Of a DNA stretch of 64,000 nt, positions 16,072 to 25,789 are shown piece after piece (the first letter of the stretch is position 1; every line of letters begins with the position of its first letter). The translations under genes were made by a program, and so were the position numbers. The notes beneath the pieces were generated by a model. The model was not told the origin of the DNA. It did not search any database and was given only the letters and a program-made list of their open reading frames with translations. The stretch is from positions 1 to 64,000 of the forward strand of contig JAJEHI010000174.1 of assembly GCA_022823775.1 (NCBI GenBank), given 5' to 3'. The DNA is from Defluviicoccus sp. GTDB lineage: Bacteria > Pseudomonadota > Alphaproteobacteria > MPNO01.

Positions 16072-17847
16072 TCAGCGCCTCCCGAACAGGCGCTCGATAT
16101 CGGCGAGCTTGAGTTCGACATAGGTCGGCCGACCGTGGTTGCACTGGCCGGAGCCTGGCGTCGCCTCCATCTGGCGCAGAAGCGCGTTCATCTCCTCGGC
16201 GGTCAGCCGCCTGCCGGCGCGGACGCTGGCGTGGCAGGCCATCGTGGAGCACACCTCGTCGAGCCGTTCCTTCAGCGCGAGCCCGGTGCCGTGCTCGGCA
16301 AGCTCGTCGGCGAGATCCCGCACCAGCCCGGCCGCCTCGCTGACGCCGAGCAGCGCCGGCACCGCGCGGACGATGACCGCCTCCGGCCCGAAACGCTCGA
16401 GGACGAGGCCGAGCTCGGCGAGCTCGTCCGCCCGGCCGGCGACCCTGTCCGCCGCCGCCTCGCCGAGCTCCACCACCTCGGGGATCAGAAGCTCCTGACG
16501 GTCCGCCCCGCCTGCGCCGACCGCCGCCTTGATGCGCTCGTAGACGATCCGCTCGTGGGCGGCGTGCTGATCGACGATGACGATACCGTCTTCGGTCTGG
16601 GCGACGACATAGGTGCCGTGAACCTGCGCGCGGGCGGCCCCGAGAGGATATGACAGGTCTCGCGGCGCCGCTTCGTCCGATTCCGCCGCGGCCGCGGGCG
16701 CGAATTCGGTCGAGTCGGGGCCCAACGGCGCCTGGAAGCGGGCGACGGTCTCGGCGAGATGGCGCGCGGGCGGCGCTGGCGAGGCCGATCCGTAGCCGGG
16801 CTGGAACCGGCCGAGCGCGTAGCCGGCGACCGTGGACGACGCGCGGTGTCCGGCGCCGCCGAGCGCATGCTTCAGCGCGCCCACGATCAGCCCCCTGACG
16901 AGGCCGGCATCGCGAAACCGCACCTCGGTCTTGGCGGGATGCACGTTGACGTCGACCGCCTCGTGGGGCACCTCCAGTCGGAGCACGACCAGCGGATGAC
17001 GGTCGCGGGCGAGGAGGTCCGTGTACGCTGCCCGGATCGCACCGGAGAACAGCCGGTCCTGAACGGGGCGGCCGTTGACGAAGACGAACTGCGACTGCGC
17101 GTTGGCCCGGTTGAGCGTCGGCAGCCCGGCCCGGCCGGAGAGCCTCAGCCCCTCCCGTTCGGCGTCGACGGCGACCGAGTTCTCGACGAAATCCGCGCCC
17201 ATGACCTGGACCAGCCGCTCCGCGTCCGCGTCGAGCATGTCCCCGGTCCCCGCTTCGTAGCGAAGGTGGGTCCGGTCCTCGCTCGCCAGCGTGAAAGCGA
17301 CCCCCGGCTGGGCGAGCGCGAGCCGGCGTACCGCGTCCACGGCGTGTCGCAGCTCGGACCGTGTCGACTTGAGGAACTTGAGGCGCGCGGGCGTGGCGTA
17401 GAACAGGTCGCGCACCTCGACCCGCGTACCCCGGGAGAGGGGGGCGGGCCGGATTTCCCCGATCGCCCCGCCTTCGACCGAGATCGCGTAGGCTTCGTCC
17501 GCGCGCTCGGCGCGGCTTACGATCGAGAGGCGGCTGACCGAGCCGATGGAGGGCAGCGCCTCGCCGCGGAAACCGAGCGTGCCGATCCGCGACAAATCGT
17601 CGTCGGGGAGCTTGGAAGTCGCGTGCCGCTCGACCGCGAGCGCGAGCTCGTCGGCGGTCATGCCGCAACCGTCGTCGGCGACCGCTATCAGCGTCCGCCC
17701 GCCGTCGCGCAACACGACGTCGATCTTACCGGCGCCGGCATCGATCGCATTCTCGACCAGCTCCTTGACCGCCGAGGACGGGCGCTCGACCACCTCGCCC
17801 GCGGCGATCCGGTTGACCAGCGTCGGGGGCAGCCGGCGGATGGTCAT
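16072..17847 (-). CDS. mutL: DNA mismatch repair protein MutL
   Basis: A 591-aa mismatch-repair ATPase that links MutS recognition to strand incision. The GHKL ATPase motifs are [33 protein letters not shown] and [20 protein letters not shown]. The C-terminal domain carries the endonuclease motif [12 protein letters not shown] and the metal-site segments ACHAS and QCNHGRPT, so this MutL should nick DNA itself, as in bacteria without MutH. The ATG at 17847 overlaps the pgi stop (ATGA), making it the last gene of the ribF operon. Confidence 0.97.
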   Translation of the reverse strand: MTIRRLPPTLVNRIAAGEVVERPSSAVKELVENAIDAGAGKIDVVLRDGGRTLIAVADDGCGMTADELALAVERHATSKLPDDDLSRIGTLGFRGEALPSIGSVSRLSIVSRAERADEAYAISVEGGAIGEIRPAPLSRGTRVEVRDLFYATPARLKFLKSTRSELRHAVDAVRRLALAQPGVAFTLASEDRTHLRYEAGTGDMLDADAERLVQVMGADFVENSVAVDAEREGLRLSGRAGLPTLNRANAQSQFVFVNGRPVQDRLFSGAIRAAYTDLLARDRHPLVVLRLEVPHEAVDVNVHPAKTEVRFRDAGLVRGLIVGALKHALGGAGHRASSTVAGYALGRFQPGYGSASPAPPARHLAETVARFQAPLGPDSTEFAPAAAAESDEAAPRDLSYPLGAARAQVHGTYVVAQTEDGIVIVDQHAAHERIVYERIKAAVGAGGADRQELLIPEVVELGEAAADRVAGRADELAELGLVLERFGPEAVIVRAVPALLGVSEAAGLVRDLADELAEHGTGLALKERLDEVCSTMACHASVRAGRRLTAEEMNALLRQMEATPGSGQCNHGRPTYVELKLADIERLFGRR

Positions 17848-19154
17848 TCGGGGCCCGCAATCGCGGAAGCGGCGAGATAGGAGCGCGCCAGCACCTTCCC
17901 CTCCTCCACCGCGGGCTGGTCGAACGCATCGACGCCAAGCAGGTGCGCGGCGATCATGGTCTCCAGCATGAAATGCATCATCAGCGCGCCCATCGCCCTT
18001 TCGTCGAGCCTCGGGAGCGAAATCACGCGTGTCGGCCGTCCCTGGCGCGCCAGCGTCTCGGCGGTCGCCCGCTGCTCGGCGTCCATCAGATCGCCGAGCG
18101 TCCGATTCCGTATATAGGAAAGCCCGGGATCGGAGGCGAGCGCGGCGGGGATTCGCGCGCCCTCCCCCGCCCGTTCCAGCACTATCAAGGTGAACAGCTT
18201 GTCCGCCGGTCCGGCGAGCCAAAGCTGCAGCTGGCTGTGCTGATCGACCGTTCCGAGCGCGTCGATCGGGGTGGTGCCGGTACCGTCCTTGCCCAGGCTC
18301 TCCGCCCAGAGCTGGCGGAACCAGAGAGCGAAATCGGCCAGCCCGTCGGCGTAGGCCATCAGCACCGTCTGGGAGATCGCGCGGGCGCGGAGAGCCGCGA
18401 CCGCCAGCGCGGCCCCTTCCGCCGCCGGGATCGCGTCGGGCGCCGCACCGGCGAGCAGGGGATCGAGAACGGAGGCGGCGCCCGCCCTGACCGCCGGCGC
18501 GTCCAGCCCGGCGATCATGGCGGGGAGAAGGCCGGACGCCGAAAGCGCGGAGTAGCGTCCGCCGATCCCGGGATCGCAATCGAGCGCCGTCAGGCGGTGG
18601 GTCGCGGCGAGACGCCGCAGCGCGCTGTCTCCGGGCTGGGTGACGGCGGCGACATGGGCGGAGGGGTCGATACCGCGGCGCTTGAGCGCATCGAGCGCCG
18701 CCAGGAGCTGGGTCACGGTCTCCGCCGTCTCGCCGGATTTCGAAACGGCGAGCCAGCCGGTACGCCGCAGGTCGAGCGCCGCGAACAGCGCTTCGAACGT
18801 GTCGGGATCGACATTGTCCATGAAGCGGACGGCGGGAAACCCGGCCGCCGGTCCGAAACCGCGGTCGGCGAGGGCGTAGAGGGTCCGCGCGCCGAGGCTG
18901 GAACCGCCGGTGCCGAGCACCACGACATGGTCGAAATCCGACCGGTAACGCACGGAGATCCGCGAGGCCGCCTCGAGGTCGCCGCGCGCGCCCGGCAGCC
19001 GGAGCAGCGGCAGGCCGCCGTCTTCGTGCGCCTGCCGGAGCGTCGCGAGAGCGGGTGCCGTGGCGGCCAGCGCGGACTCGAAATCGCATCGGTCCGGACC
19101 GCGCGGTCCGATGGCCTCGGCGAAGCACGACGTCAGGTCCTGGGTATAGGGCAT
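17844..19154 (-). CDS. pgi: Glucose-6-phosphate isomerase
   Basis: A 436-aa isomerase interconverting glucose 6-phosphate and fructose 6-phosphate. Two SIS-type domains are visible: [15 protein letters not shown] for the sugar-phosphate loop, [17 protein letters not shown] as the PGI signature and [17 protein letters not shown] near the active site. It is shorter than the roughly 550-aa enterobacterial enzyme but close to other alphaproteobacterial forms. The ATG at 19154 lies 10 bases after the M16 gene and has a weak ribosome site, so translation is probably coupled. The ORF track start at 19214 is too early. Confidence 0.93.
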   Translation of the reverse strand: MPYTQDLTSCFAEAIGPRGPDRCDFESALAATAPALATLRQAHEDGGLPLLRLPGARGDLEAASRISVRYRSDFDHVVVLGTGGSSLGARTLYALADRGFGPAAGFPAVRFMDNVDPDTFEALFAALDLRRTGWLAVSKSGETAETVTQLLAALDALKRRGIDPSAHVAAVTQPGDSALRRLAATHRLTALDCDPGIGGRYSALSASGLLPAMIAGLDAPAVRAGAASVLDPLLAGAAPDAIPAAEGAALAVAALRARAISQTVLMAYADGLADFALWFRQLWAESLGKDGTGTTPIDALGTVDQHSQLQLWLAGPADKLFTLIVLERAGEGARIPAALASDPGLSYIRNRTLGDLMDAEQRATAETLARQGRPTRVISLPRLDERAMGALMMHFMLETMIAAHLLGVDAFDQPAVEEGKVLARSYLAASAIAGPE

Positions 19155-19164
19155 CGGGCCGACG

Positions 19165-20484
19165 TTACCGCGTCGTTTCCAGGCCTTCGGGGTCGCCCAC
19201 CACGACGATCGCAAGCTTCTCGGGCGACAGCAGGCGGCGCGCGACCCGCCGGACGTCGGCGGCGGTCACCGCGTCGATCAGCGCCGACCGCCGATCGATA
19301 TAGTCGATACCCAGCTCGTTGAGCTGAATGCCGACAAGCATGCGGGCGATGCTTCGGGTGGAATCGAGGCGCAGCGGGAACGACCCGTTGATGTAGCGCT
19401 TCGCGGCCGCGAGCTCGTCCTCGCCGACGCCGTCGCGCGCCATCCTCGTCCATTCGCCGCGCAGGAGATCGAGCGCGGTTCCGACGCGCGCATTGGCCGT
19501 CGCGAGCTGGCCTACGATCGTCCCCGCCCTGTCGAACGAGCGAAGATAGGTGCCGACCGAGTATACGAGGCCCCGCTTCTCGCGAATCTCCTCGTTGAGA
19601 CGCGACGTGCGTCCGCCGCCGAGCAGATGGTTCATCAGATAAGCCGCGTAATAGTCCGGGTCGTCCCGCCTTGGCCCGACCTGACCGAAAACGACGACGC
19701 TTTGGCCGATCGGCTTGCGGACGATGTGTAGTCCGCCCTGGACCGGCGGCGGATCGGGGATGTCCGCGGGTCCGGCCGACGCGGGCAGCGCGCCGAACAC
19801 ATCGTCGAGCCGGTCCGCCAGTTCCCGGGCCGAAATGTCGCCGGCGACCCCCACGATCAGACCGTCGCGGACCAGCCGTTCGCGGACGAAGCGCCTCATG
19901 TCCTCGACGGCGATGGCGGTCACGTCCCGCCGCGTTCCGGCCAACGGCCTCGCATAAGGATGGTCGCCGAATGCGAGCCGGGACCATGTGCGTCCCGCGA
20001 TCCGCCGGGGATCGTCTTTCCCGCTCTCGATACCCGCGACGATCTGGCGGCGGATGCGTTCGACCGGTTCCGCATCGAAGCGCGGCGCGGCGAGAGCCTT
20101 GCGCAGCAATGCGAAGGCGCGCGCCCGGTGCTCGCTGAGCGTTCTGAGCGAGCCGTGAAAACGCTCTACCCGCGCATCGAAGCCTATCGATGCGGCGATC
20201 TCGTCGAGAGCCTCCTGGAAGCCCTGCGAATCGAGATCGCCCGCGCCTTCGTCCAGAAGGGCGGAGACCATGTTGGCGAGACCCGACTTTCCGGGGGGAT
20301 CGAGCGCGCCGCCGCCCCGGAACGCGAAACGGAAGCCGATCACCGGAACCGACTTGTCCTCGACCAGCCACGCCTCGATCCCGCCCGGCGAGCGGACGCG
20401 CTGGATCTCCGTCGCGGCGGCCGGCGAGACGGCAACCAGGACCAGAAGCAACGCCCCGAGCCAGGATCGCGGCCGGATGTCCAT
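19165..20484 (-). CDS. M16-family peptidase-like protein without the zinc motif
   Basis: A 439-aa insulinase-like (M16) protein with a signal peptide (MDIRPRSWLGALLLVLVAVS...AAA). Where active members have HxxEH it reads GLANMVSALLDEGAGDLDS, so it cannot bind the catalytic zinc and is likely the non-catalytic partner of the M16 protease encoded immediately upstream (11 bases). The later half keeps the RxxNxxxR-like substrate region and MNHLLGGGRTSRLNEEIREK. It acts in the periplasm, probably as a heterodimer. The ORF track start at 20610 precedes the signal peptide start and is rejected. Confidence 0.88.
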   Translation of the reverse strand: MDIRPRSWLGALLLVLVAVSPAAATEIQRVRSPGGIEAWLVEDKSVPVIGFRFAFRGGGALDPPGKSGLANMVSALLDEGAGDLDSQGFQEALDEIAASIGFDARVERFHGSLRTLSEHRARAFALLRKALAAPRFDAEPVERIRRQIVAGIESGKDDPRRIAGRTWSRLAFGDHPYARPLAGTRRDVTAIAVEDMRRFVRERLVRDGLIVGVAGDISARELADRLDDVFGALPASAGPADIPDPPPVQGGLHIVRKPIGQSVVVFGQVGPRRDDPDYYAAYLMNHLLGGGRTSRLNEEIREKRGLVYSVGTYLRSFDRAGTIVGQLATANARVGTALDLLRGEWTRMARDGVGEDELAAAKRYINGSFPLRLDSTRSIARMLVGIQLNELGIDYIDRRSALIDAVTAADVRRVARRLLSPEKLAIVVVGDPEGLETTR

Positions 20485-20495
20485 CGAATGCCGCC

Positions 20496-21833
20496 CTATC
20501 CGGAGGAACCGGGGAGCAGGACGGCGGTGACCGACCGGCGCTCGACGAAGACGGCGCGCGCCGCATCCAGCACCGCCGCCGCGGTGACATCGCGGATCCG
20601 CTCCGGCCATGCCTCGACATCGGCGATCGTCCGGCCGGTCGTGAGGGCGCGGCCGATCGCGCGGGGTGCGGCCCGGAGACCGTCCCGGGCGTAGATCGCG
20701 CCCGCCAGCATCGCCCGCTTGCTGCGCGCGAGCTCGGCTTCCGTGACCCCGTGTTGCAGGATCTGCCCGATCTCCTCCTTCAGCAGCGCCTCGATCCTGA
20801 CGATGTCGCCGCCGGCCAGCGCCGACGCCGAGACCGAAAATTCGCCCATGTCGAGCGCGGTCCCGAGATAGCCGGCACCGGCGCCCGACGCGGCCTTTTC
20901 CTCGATCGCGAGGCGGCGGTGGAGGCGAGCGGTGCTGCCGCCGCCCAGAATGTCGGACAGCAGGAGAAGCGGATAGGCGTGCCGGGTCTCCCCCGCGGCG
21001 AAGCTCGGCGCTCGCCAGGTTATCGAGACGCTCGGCACACGCACCAGCGGGCTTTTCATCGTGATCCGCTTGGCGGCGAGCTGGTCGGGTTCTTGCGGAC
21101 GCACACGTCGGGGCACCGGACGCCGGGGGATCGCCCCGTAATATTTTTCGGCGAGGCGGCGCACTTCGTCGGCGGTCGCGTCGCCGGCCACGATCAGGAT
21201 CGCGTTGTTGGGGGCGTAGTGCCGCCGATAGAAAGCCAGCGCGTCCTCCGCGGTCAGCCCGTCGATCTCGCGCTTCCAGCCGATGACCGGGATCCTGTAG
21301 GGGTGGCGCAGATAGGTCACCGCGCGGCGGCGCTCGTAGAGCTGGGCCGAAGGGCTGTTGGCGGTGCGCTGCCGCCGCTCCTCCTGGACCACGCCCCGTT
21401 CGGGCGCCGCCTTCTCGTCGGTCAGGCGAAGGTTGGTCATGCGGTCCGCTTCCATCCGCATGACCAGCTCCAGCTTGTCGCTCGCCACGCGCTGAACGTA
21501 GGCGGTGTAATCCTGGCTCGTGAAGGCGTTGTCGGAGCCTCCGTTCGCGGCGACGATCTTCGAGAACCGGCCGGACGGAACGGTGGGCGTTCCCTTGAAC
21601 ATCAGATGTTCGAGGAAGTGGGCGACGCCGGACTTACCGGGCGGCTCGTCCGCGGCGCCGACCTTGTACCAGAGGGTGTGGACGACGATGGGAGCGCGCG
21701 CGTTCTCGACCGTGACGACCTGAAGCCCGTTATCCAGCGTGAACGTCGTGGGGTTGAAGACACCGGCTTCGACCGCGGCGCCCGAGACCGCGGCAACCCA
21801 CAGCGCGACAGCGCCTAGCGCCACGCGGGGCAC
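20496..21833 (-). CDS. Periplasmic M16 zinc protease, catalytic subunit
   Basis: A 445-aa insulinase-family metallopeptidase. The inverted zinc motif HFLEH sits in GVAHFLEHLMFKGTP and the distal glutamate in GVVQEERRQR. The second domain contains LLSDILGGGSTARLHRRLAIE. A hydrophobic leader (PRVALGAVALWVAAVSGAAVEA) indicates export. GTG at 21833 is proposed as start because it opens this leader; GTG at 21824 is an alternative and neither has a strong ribosome site. It probably degrades short peptides in the periplasm together with the non-catalytic M16 subunit downstream. Confidence 0.88.
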   Translation of the reverse strand: MPRVALGAVALWVAAVSGAAVEAGVFNPTTFTLDNGLQVVTVENARAPIVVHTLWYKVGAADEPPGKSGVAHFLEHLMFKGTPTVPSGRFSKIVAANGGSDNAFTSQDYTAYVQRVASDKLELVMRMEADRMTNLRLTDEKAAPERGVVQEERRQRTANSPSAQLYERRRAVTYLRHPYRIPVIGWKREIDGLTAEDALAFYRRHYAPNNAILIVAGDATADEVRRLAEKYYGAIPRRPVPRRVRPQEPDQLAAKRITMKSPLVRVPSVSITWRAPSFAAGETRHAYPLLLLSDILGGGSTARLHRRLAIEEKAASGAGAGYLGTALDMGEFSVSASALAGGDIVRIEALLKEEIGQILQHGVTEAELARSKRAMLAGAIYARDGLRAAPRAIGRALTTGRTIADVEAWPERIRDVTAAAVLDAARAVFVERRSVTAVLLPGSSG

Positions 21834-21877
21834 GGTCGGGGATCTATGGGCCGCGCGGCAAACCGGTCGGCACGCGG

Positions 21878-22444
21878 TCAGTTGAACAGACCCTCGAGGA
21901 ATCCGCTCTCGCGGCGCTCGATCGTCGGCGTACTGCCGGCCGACGGCGCCTTGCCGAGCGCCTGGTTGGACTGGAGGCGCTGCGCCTCCGCCTTCGCATC
22001 GACCACCTCGCCCGGGCGTTCCGGCGCGCGCCAGAATACGATCTTGTCGACGAACCCCGTCGCCGACTCGGCGAGAGCGGCAGACTCGGCATCGACCTTG
22101 CTCCGGATGCCGGGCTCGGACTTGCCGGCGCCCGCGCGCTGGAGGAACGCGCTTTCCGCGGGCGACGAGTTGTCCGATGGGGCCGCGCTGGTGGAAGCGC
22201 TCCGCACCAGCGTCTGCCTTACCTCGTCCCTGATTTCGGCTTCCTGCGGCCGCCGGGTGCCGGGCGCCGGGGGGCGGAGGTTGTAATCGGGGGGCAACGC
22301 CAGCGGAGCCCGGGTGACGACGGCGAACTCGTCGGGCGGCTTGTTGCCGAGACCGATGCTCTGGCGCGCCTCGTCGCTGCACCCGGCGATTCCCGCCGCG
22401 GCGAGAACTCCCAGCAGCGCCGGGACCTTGCCTGCCAACCTCAT
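21878..22444 (-). CDS. DUF3035 lipoprotein
   Basis: A 188-aa lipoprotein: signal sequence MRLAGKVPALLGVLAAAGIAG with the lipobox cysteine in AGIAGC. The mature part shows LGLGNKPPDEFAVVTRAPLALPPDY-type sequence (here IGLGNKPPDEFAVV), the hallmark of DUF3035. The remainder is rich in Ala, Ser and Glu and looks disordered. It lies between lspA, whose product processes lipoproteins, and the M16 genes, as in other alphaproteobacteria. An outer-membrane assembly role has been suggested for such proteins but is not shown here. Confidence 0.88.
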   Translation of the reverse strand: MRLAGKVPALLGVLAAAGIAGCSDEARQSIGLGNKPPDEFAVVTRAPLALPPDYNLRPPAPGTRRPQEAEIRDEVRQTLVRSASTSAAPSDNSSPAESAFLQRAGAGKSEPGIRSKVDAESAALAESATGFVDKIVFWRAPERPGEVVDAKAEAQRLQSNQALGKAPSAGSTPTIERRESGFLEGLFN

Positions 22445-22460
22445 TCGAGACGCCTCATGC

Positions 22461-22964
22461 CTACTCTCCGGTCGGGTCCGACACGGTACGGTCAGTCCGC
22501 TTTCCGATCAAGCTTCCGTAAAGGACGATCGCCACGCCGACGGTTATCGCGCTGTCGGCCAGGTTGAACGCCGGCCAATGGTAGCCGCCGATGTGAAAGT
22601 CGAGGAAATCGACCACGTGGCCCAGCAAAACCCTGTCGACGAGGTTGCCCGCCGCGCCACCCGCGATCAGCCCCAGCGCGAAGGCAAGCGGGCGTTCCCG
22701 GGTCCGCGCCATCCAGACCAGCAACCCCGCGACGATGACCATCGCGAAGCCGGACAAGAGCCAGCGGCCCCATGGAGAGTCGGTATCGAACAAGCCGAAA
22801 CTCGCGCCCCGGTTGTAGACCAGCACCAGATCGAAGAACGGGGTCACGGTGAGTTTGTGGCCGATTCCCTGGAGCCACAGCAGCATCGCCCACTTGGTGG
22901 CCTGATCGGCCAGCGCGACGGCGATCGCGGTTGACAGGCCCGCCCTCGGCACGGCGCCGGCCAC
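22461..22964 (-). CDS. lspA: Lipoprotein signal peptidase (signal peptidase II)
   Basis: A 167-aa inner-membrane aspartyl protease that removes the signal peptide from prolipoproteins. Four hydrophobic segments are visible, and the two catalytic aspartates lie in GNLVDRVLLGHVVDFLDF and FNLADSAITVG. GTG at 22964 starts 5 bases after the ileS stop; a second GTG at 22952 is possible. The ileS-lspA pairing and the DUF3035 lipoprotein downstream, one of its likely clients, support the call. Confidence 0.95.
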   Translation of the reverse strand: MAGAVPRAGLSTAIAVALADQATKWAMLLWLQGIGHKLTVTPFFDLVLVYNRGASFGLFDTDSPWGRWLLSGFAMVIVAGLLVWMARTRERPLAFALGLIAGGAAGNLVDRVLLGHVVDFLDFHIGGYHWPAFNLADSAITVGVAIVLYGSLIGKRTDRTVSDPTGE

Positions 22965-22969
22965 GAGAC

Positions 22970-25789
22970 CTATTCGGCGGCCGCGCCGAACTGTCCGACC
23001 GCGTCGGCGCAGCGCCCGCAAATGTCGGGGTAGGCGGGCAACGTGCCGACCTCGGGCAGCACCTTCCAGCAGCGCTCGCATTTGCGGCCGGAGGCGAGCC
23101 GGACGACCACGCCGACACCGGGGACCTCGGGCACGGTGAAGGCATCGGGAGGAACCGCCCCGGCGATGACTGTCGCGGCGGACGTGATGGCGATCTCGTC
23201 GAAGGCGAGGCCCTCCAGCGTTGCCGCCGTCTCGGAGTCCACGAATATCTCGGGATGGGCCTGCAGGCTGGACCCGATGCGCTTTTCCGCGCGATCCCGC
23301 TCCAGCGCGCCGGTGACCACGCGGCGAACGGCGCGCACCGTCTCCCAGCGCGCGGCGATCGCGTCGGCCCGCCAACTTGCCGGGATCTCGGGGAAAATAC
23401 GGAGGTGGACGCTGTCCGCGTCTTCTCCGAAGCGCGTCAGCCACGCCTCTTCCGCGGTGAAGCAGAGAATGGGCGCGAGCCAGGCGGTCAGGCAGGAGAA
23501 CAGCGCATCGAGCACCGTCCTCGCCGCGCGGCGGACCGGATCGTCACGGCGGCCGCAATAGAGCGCGTCCTTCCGGATGTCGAAATAGAACGCGGACAAA
23601 TCGACCGCGCAGAAATTATGGAGCGCCGCGAACAGCGGGTGGAAGTCGAATTCGCCGAACCCCGCGCGCACCTCCCTGTCGAGTTCGTGCAGCCGATGCA
23701 ACACCCAGCGTTCGAGCTCGGGCATCGCCTCGGGAGGAACCCGCTCGCGCTCGTCGAAATCCGCGAGGTTGCCCAGCATGTAGCGCAACGTGTTGCGGAT
23801 CCGGCGGTAGGCTTCGACATTCTGGTCGATGATGTGCTCGCCGATCCGGAGGTCGGCCGAGTAATCCGAGGCGACCACCCAGAGCCGGAGAATGTCGGCG
23901 CCGAATTTGGCGATCACCTCCTGCGGCGCCACCACGTTGCCGAGCGATTTCGACATCTTCCGACCCTGCTCGTCGAGCACGAATCCGTGGGTGAGCACGG
24001 CCTCGTACGGCGCGCGCCCCCGTGTGCCGCAGGCTTCGAGCAGCGAGGAGTGGAACCAGCCCCGATGCTGGTCCGATCCTTCGAGATAGAGCGAGGCGGG
24101 CCAGACGAGGTCGTCCCGCGTTTCCAGCGTGAAGCTGTGGCTTGCGCCGGAATCGAACCAGACATCGAGGATGTCGGTGACCTGCTCGTAATCGGCGGGA
24201 TCGTGGTCATCGCCGAGGAAGCGTTCGGGCGGGCTCTCGAACCAGGCGTCGGCGCCCTCTTCCTCGACGGCCCGGACGACGCGCTCCAGCACCGTCTCGT
24301 CGCGGAGCGGTTCCCCGGTCTTCTTCTCGACGAACACCGTGATCGGCACCCCCCAGGCGCGCTGGCGCGAGACGCACCAGTCGGGACGGGCGGCGATCAT
24401 GCCCTCCAGCCGGTTGCGCCCCGACTCGGGATAGAACGCGGTGCGTGCGATCGCGTCGAGCGCCTTCCGGCGCAGTGCGTTCTCCGCCATCCCGATAAAC
24501 CATTGCGGCGTGTTGCGGAAGATCAGCGGCTTCTTCGAACGCCACGAGTGCGGATAGGCGTGCACGAGCGTGCCGCGCGCCATGAGTTTCCCGGCTTCCG
24601 CGATCGCATCGGCGACCGCGCCGGCCACCTTGTAGACATGCTGGCCGGCGAACAGCGGCACATGGTCGTAGAACAGCCCGTCGTCGCCGATGGTGCGCGG
24701 GACCTCGAGCCCGTGCGCCCGGCCGACCTCGAAATCCTCGCTGCCGTGGCCGGGCGCGGTATGGACGAGCCCCGTGCCCTGCTCGACGGTCACGTGATCG
24801 CCCGGCAGCAGCGGCACGTCGAAATCGTAGCCCTGGCCGTCGAGCGGATGGCGGCAAACGGTTCCCGCGAGGTCCCGTCCGGCGAGAGCGGCGACCCTGT
24901 CCCAGCCGGTAACGCCGATCTCCGCGAACACCTGCGCGCTCAACTCTTCGGCGAGAAGCACCCTTTCGCCGACGACGGCGAGGCTGCCATCGGAAACCTC
25001 CGAGACCTCGTAGACCCCGTACTCCATGTCCTCGCCATAGGCGATGGCGCGGTTTCCCGGGATGGTCCAGGGCGTCGTCGTCCAGATAACCGCCGATGCA
25101 CCGGTCAGCGGCCCGAGACTGGGCCGGACCACGGGGAAACGTACGTGGACGGTGGTCGATTCGTGATCGAGATATTCGACCTCGGCCTCGGCGAGCGCCG
25201 TCTTCTCGACCACCGACCAGAGCACCGGCTTGGCGCCGAGATAGAGCCCGCCGCTCATCAGGAACCGGCCGAGTTCGCGGACGATCTGCGCCTCGGCTTC
25301 GTAGGACATCGTGGTGTAGGGATTCTCCCAGTCGCCGAGAACGCCGAGCCGTTCGAACTCCTCGCGCTGCACCTCGATCCAGTGCGCCGCGAACTCGCGG
25401 CATTCGCGGCGGAATTCGATCAGCGGCACCCCGTCCTTGTCGCGGCCGTCCTTGCGGTATTTCTCCTCGATCGTCCATTCGATCGGCAGCCCGTGGCAAT
25501 CCCATCCCGGCACGTAGTTGGCGTCGCGGCCGAGCATCTGCTGCGAGCGGTTGATGACGTCCTTAAGGATCTTGTTGAGGGCGTGGCCGATATGCAGATG
25601 GCCGTTGGCATAGGGCGGTCCGTCGTGAAGGATGAATTTTTCGCGGCCCCGGGCGGACTCGCGCAGCCGGCCGAAGAGATTGTCGCGCTGCCAGCGTTCG
25701 AGGATCGCGGGCTCGCGCTGCGGCAGTCTGGCGCGCATCCCGAATTCGGTCTTGGGCAGGAAAACGGTCGCGCGGTAATCGGTGGTCAT
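22970..25789 (-). CDS. ileS: Isoleucine--tRNA ligase
   Basis: A 939-aa class I aminoacyl-tRNA synthetase. The HIGH motif appears as PPYANGHLHIGHALNKILKD and the KMSKS loop as DEQGRKMSKSLGNVV. The editing-domain segment is VIWTTTPWTIPGNRAIAYG, and the C-terminal zinc finger is intact with CERCWK and CGRCADAVG. The ATG at 25789 overlaps the ribF stop (ATGA). The ORF track reads open for another 135 codons upstream, but that is the ribF gene in another frame. Confidence 0.98.
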   Translation of the reverse strand: MTTDYRATVFLPKTEFGMRARLPQREPAILERWQRDNLFGRLRESARGREKFILHDGPPYANGHLHIGHALNKILKDVINRSQQMLGRDANYVPGWDCHGLPIEWTIEEKYRKDGRDKDGVPLIEFRRECREFAAHWIEVQREEFERLGVLGDWENPYTTMSYEAEAQIVRELGRFLMSGGLYLGAKPVLWSVVEKTALAEAEVEYLDHESTTVHVRFPVVRPSLGPLTGASAVIWTTTPWTIPGNRAIAYGEDMEYGVYEVSEVSDGSLAVVGERVLLAEELSAQVFAEIGVTGWDRVAALAGRDLAGTVCRHPLDGQGYDFDVPLLPGDHVTVEQGTGLVHTAPGHGSEDFEVGRAHGLEVPRTIGDDGLFYDHVPLFAGQHVYKVAGAVADAIAEAGKLMARGTLVHAYPHSWRSKKPLIFRNTPQWFIGMAENALRRKALDAIARTAFYPESGRNRLEGMIAARPDWCVSRQRAWGVPITVFVEKKTGEPLRDETVLERVVRAVEEEGADAWFESPPERFLGDDHDPADYEQVTDILDVWFDSGASHSFTLETRDDLVWPASLYLEGSDQHRGWFHSSLLEACGTRGRAPYEAVLTHGFVLDEQGRKMSKSLGNVVAPQEVIAKFGADILRLWVVASDYSADLRIGEHIIDQNVEAYRRIRNTLRYMLGNLADFDERERVPPEAMPELERWVLHRLHELDREVRAGFGEFDFHPLFAALHNFCAVDLSAFYFDIRKDALYCGRRDDPVRRAARTVLDALFSCLTAWLAPILCFTAEEAWLTRFGEDADSVHLRIFPEIPASWRADAIAARWETVRAVRRVVTGALERDRAEKRIGSSLQAHPEIFVDSETAATLEGLAFDEIAITSAATVIAGAVPPDAFTVPEVPGVGVVVRLASGRKCERCWKVLPEVGTLPAYPDICGRCADAVGQFGAAAE

